Assembly: GCA_003454605.1 (NCBI GenBank)
Contig: DMKD01000088.1
Location: 1 to 16,895, forward strand
DNA: 16,895 bases
From: Spirochaeta sp.
GTDB taxonomy: Bacteria; Spirochaetota; Spirochaetia; UBA9216
Direction of reading: 5' to 3'
Under the pieces are notes generated by a model, which was not told the origin of the DNA, searched no databases, and saw only the letters and a program-made list of their open reading frames with translations. This document shows, piece by piece, positions 14,153 to 16,895 of the stretch. Both the position numbers and the translations under genes were made by a program. The stretch's first letter is position 1; every line of letters starts with the position of its first letter.

Positions 14153-16894
14153 ATGCTTAAGAAAATAATTACCTCGGTGGTAGGCTCAAAGCATGAGAGA
14201 GATCTGAAAGAACTGCTGCCGATTCTTCATAAAATAAACGCGAAAGAAACCTGGGCGATGGCATTCAGGGACGAGGACTTCGCTGTACAGACAGAAACCT
14301 TTAAATCAAGGATTAAAAACGGCGAAGACCTGGATATCCTTCTTCCCGAAGCATATGCAATAGCTCGCGAAACAGCAAGAAGGGCTCTCGGCGAGCGCGC
14401 GTACGATGTACAGCTTCTCGGCGGTATTGTTCTCCATCAGGGCAAGATAATGGAGATGAAGACAGGTGAAGGAAAGACCCTCTCGAGTGTTTCCGCAGCC
14501 TATCTCAATGCTCTTTCCGGAAAGGGTGTTCATATTGTCACGGTCAATGATTACCTCGCCGAGCGTGATTCCCTGTGGATGAAACCGGTTTACAATCTTC
14601 TTGGCTTGAGTGTCGGCTCAATTCTATCCAATATGGACCCTGAAGCAAGACAGAAGGCATATGCCTGTGATATTACCTACGGAACTAATAATGAATTCGG
14701 TTTTGATTACCTCAGGGACAATATGAAATGGGGAGCAGACGACAGGGTTCAGCGCCGGCATAATTACTGTATCATTGATGAAATTGACTCGATTCTTGTT
14801 GATGAGGCACGGACACCGCTTATTATTTCGGGTGCAGCTGACGATGACACATCAAAATTCAATCAGGTTAACGCTCTTGTAAACCGTCTTAAGGAATGTG
14901 AAAAAGATCCTGAAACCGGAGACTATCCTGAAGAGGATCTGGTCGGCGATTTTAAACTTGATGAAAAATCCAAGAAGGTTATATTTACAGAAGACGGAAC
15001 GAACACGATAGAAAATGCTCTGCAGAAATCAGGGGCGATAAAAGATTCTCTCTACGATGATGAAAACTTTGAGTATATTCACTACTTCACTCAGGCTATA
15101 CGCTCACACCACCTCTACACGAAGGATGTTGACTATGTTGTTGAAGATCGTCAGGTGCAGATAGTTGATGAATTTACCGGACGTATCCTGCACGGAAGAC
15201 GATACTCCGATGGTCTGCACCAGGCGATAGAAGCGAAGGAAGGAATAAAGGTTGCCAGACGTAACCGCACTCTCGCCACAATTACCTTTCAGAATTACTT
15301 CAGAATGTATGATAAGATCTCGGGCATGACAGGTACAGCCGATACCGAAGCGAAGGAATTCAACAGCATATACGGCCTTGATGTAGTCGTTGTACCGACA
15401 AACCGCCCGGTCACCAGATTTGATGATGATGATGTAATCTATTTCAATGAAGCGCTCAAGAATAATGCAATCTGTGATGAGATTGCCCGGGTTCATGAAA
15501 AAGGGCAGCCTGTTCTAGTTGGTACTGTAACTATCGAAAAATCAGAGCGTATCTCAAAATTGCTTGTTAAACGCGGAATCAGACATGAGGTTCTTAATGC
15601 AAAGAATCATTCACGCGAGGCGTTGATAATCGCCGAGGCGGGAGCTGAGAGTTCTGTAACCATTGCTACGAATATGGCCGGCCGCGGGACCGACATCAAA
15701 CTCGGAGGAAATCCGGAATTCAGGGCGCGAAAGAAGGTCGGAACCGAGGCATCAGAAGCGGATTATAAGAAGGCCTATGAAGATGAGTATCAAAAGTCGA
15801 GAAAGGGCTATGAGCGCGTAAAAGAACTTGGAGGGCTCTACATCCTAGGCACCGAACGCCACGAATCGAGACGAATAGACAACCAGCTTCGCGGACGTTC
15901 AGGACGGCAGGGAGATCCGGGTGAATCCCGATTCTTTCTCAGCCTCGATGATGATCTGATGCGGCTGTTTGCAAGAGATTCTCTACGCTCCATCATGGGC
16001 AGAGCCGGCATGGAAGACGGCGAACCCCTCTATCACCCATTAATCAACAAGGCGATCGAACGGGCGCAGACAAGGGTTGAGGAACGTAACTTCGAAATAA
16101 GAAAACATCTGCTTGAATTTGACGATGTACTTAACGAACAGCGGAAATTCATCTATTCACAGCGTGACGATATTACTCAGCATGCCGACCTGACCCCCAG
16201 AATTATTGATACGGCCGATGAGATGATCGACGACATGCTTGAAATCTACCGTGAAGAGGGTTCAAAAGACAGCAGTCAGGCTCTGCACCAGCTGCTCGAG
16301 AGTTTAAAACTCAATTTCTTCTATGAACCCGAATCGGTAGATGATTTTTCCTCTCTCGGTCTGGATGATAAAAAGCAGTACATCATTGATTACATCAAAG
16401 ATGATATTGAGTCAAAGATTGAAAAACTCGGCACAGCGAACTTCAATCAGTTTATCCGATATGAATATCTGCGCAGGATTGATACTAAGTGGCAGGAACA
16501 CCTTGAGCAGCTGGAAGCTCTTCGTGAAGCGGTATACCTGCGGTCCTACGCCCAGAAAAACCCCCTGCTCGAATACAAGCTTGAGGGTTTCGACATCTTC
16601 GACCGTCTGATTGTAGACATAAAATCCAACATCGCTCAGAAGGTGATTAAGGTCAGAATCAGAAAAAGTGAACGGACCTCTCGCAGACGTGAACCTGTCG
16701 GAGCCATGCAGGAGAAGCATTCTGCTATTGGAGCCTTTGCTGGCGGCGGAGGTGCGGCGGCGGTCAATGCTGAACGCCCCGAAGCAAAAGGCGGCGCAGG
16801 TGTACAGGTGACCCGAAGCACACCGAAAATAGGACGAAATGACCCATGCCCCTGCGGAAGCGGAAAAAAATACAAACACTGTTGTGGGGCCTAG
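14153..16894 (+). CDS. secA: Preprotein translocase ATPase subunit SecA
   Basis: SecA is the motor of general protein export. It binds preproteins and the SecYEG channel at the inner membrane and drives translocation by ATP hydrolysis. The 913-residue chain is complete. It has Walker A MKTGEGKTL (102-110), DEID Walker B (209-212) and EARTPLIISG (218-227) leading into the preprotein cross-linking region. The second ATPase half contains NMAGRGTDIKLGG and GTERHESRRIDNQLRGRSGRQGDPG. A helical scaffold and wing end in a glycine/alanine-rich linker. The C-terminal zinc-binding tail CPCGSGKKYKHCC supplies ligand candidates C899, C901, C910 and C911. ATG follows AGGAGA. It is transcribed divergently from the lipoprotein gene across a 113-bp AT-rich gap. 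The window ends one base after its stop codon. Confidence 0.98.
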   Translation: MLKKIITSVVGSKHERDLKELLPILHKINAKETWAMAFRDEDFAVQTETFKSRIKNGEDLDILLPEAYAIARETARRALGERAYDVQLLGGIVLHQGKIMEMKTGEGKTLSSVSAAYLNALSGKGVHIVTVNDYLAERDSLWMKPVYNLLGLSVGSILSNMDPEARQKAYACDITYGTNNEFGFDYLRDNMKWGADDRVQRRHNYCIIDEIDSILVDEARTPLIISGAADDDTSKFNQVNALVNRLKECEKDPETGDYPEEDLVGDFKLDEKSKKVIFTEDGTNTIENALQKSGAIKDSLYDDENFEYIHYFTQAIRSHHLYTKDVDYVVEDRQVQIVDEFTGRILHGRRYSDGLHQAIEAKEGIKVARRNRTLATITFQNYFRMYDKISGMTGTADTEAKEFNSIYGLDVVVVPTNRPVTRFDDDDVIYFNEALKNNAICDEIARVHEKGQPVLVGTVTIEKSERISKLLVKRGIRHEVLNAKNHSREALIIAEAGAESSVTIATNMAGRGTDIKLGGNPEFRARKKVGTEASEADYKKAYEDEYQKSRKGYERVKELGGLYILGTERHESRRIDNQLRGRSGRQGDPGESRFFLSLDDDLMRLFARDSLRSIMGRAGMEDGEPLYHPLINKAIERAQTRVEERNFEIRKHLLEFDDVLNEQRKFIYSQRDDITQHADLTPRIIDTADEMIDDMLEIYREEGSKDSSQALHQLLESLKLNFFYEPESVDDFSSLGLDDKKQYIIDYIKDDIESKIEKLGTANFNQFIRYEYLRRIDTKWQEHLEQLEALREAVYLRSYAQKNPLLEYKLEGFDIFDRLIVDIKSNIAQKVIKVRIRKSERTSRRREPVGAMQEKHSAIGAFAGGGGAAAVNAERPEAKGGAGVQVTRSTPKIGRNDPCPCGSGKKYKHCCGA

Positions 16895-16895
16895 C

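Noticed and set aside
14306..14533. Minus-strand open frames within secA, also at 15104-15496 and 16412-16879
   Set aside because: They are shadows of the complete secA coding sequence, with no ribosome-binding sites or recognisable protein features.

Overview
The window (about 16.9 kb, moderate GC with AT-rich intergenic stretches) looks like chromosomal DNA of a spirochaete-like bacterium. The clue is a full-length SecA whose sequence resembles spirochaetal SecA, diverging from a gene for a secreted lipoprotein. The lineage call is a judgement from recalled sequences; no search was run. No phage, insertion sequence, tRNA, rRNA or CRISPR array was seen.

Layout. (1) 1-447: 3' end of ilvC (class II ketol-acid reductoisomerase) and a strong terminator. 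(2) 446-2452, minus strand: two GGDEF genes in tandem. The upstream one (GAF-GGDEF) is a complete diguanylate cyclase. The downstream one is a multi-pass membrane protein whose GGDEF domain has lost about 60 central residues, including the catalytic motif. (3) 2554-2801: a GNAT acetyltransferase pseudogene, then about 430 bp without a recognisable gene. (4) 3232-4461: a saccharopine-dehydrogenase-family oxidoreductase, ending at a bidirectional terminator. (5) 6112-4512, minus strand: a tight three-gene operon of PAP2 phosphatase, DsrE-like protein and small cupin. (6) 6447-7253: a heavily decayed N4/N6 DNA methyltransferase pseudogene. (7) 7362-9958: a secreted NagZ-like GH3 glycosidase followed by a GNAT protein. 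(8) 14039-9940, minus strand: lipoprotein, bifunctional NAD(P)HX epimerase/dehydratase (nnr), a single-pass membrane protein, a four-helix membrane protein and a Nudix hydrolase. (9) 14153-16894: secA, divergent from cluster 8.

Two themes stand out. First, three unrelated accessory genes (membrane GGDEF, GNAT, methyltransferase) carry internal deletions while the metabolic and secretion genes between them are intact. This suggests erosion by small deletions rather than point mutation alone. Second, two genes without a clear Shine-Dalgarno (PAP2 and the lipoprotein) have a promoter-like -35/-10 pair with a 17-bp spacer and exactly 6 bases between the -10 and the ATG. GH3 has a similar arrangement with 11 bases. 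These may be leaderless or nearly leaderless transcripts, whereas most other genes here have ordinary Shine-Dalgarno sequences.

I did not find a convincing new multi-gene system. The best candidates for follow-up are the leaderless-promoter pattern, the catalytically gutted GGDEF membrane protein, and a structured intergenic element at 6206-6280.
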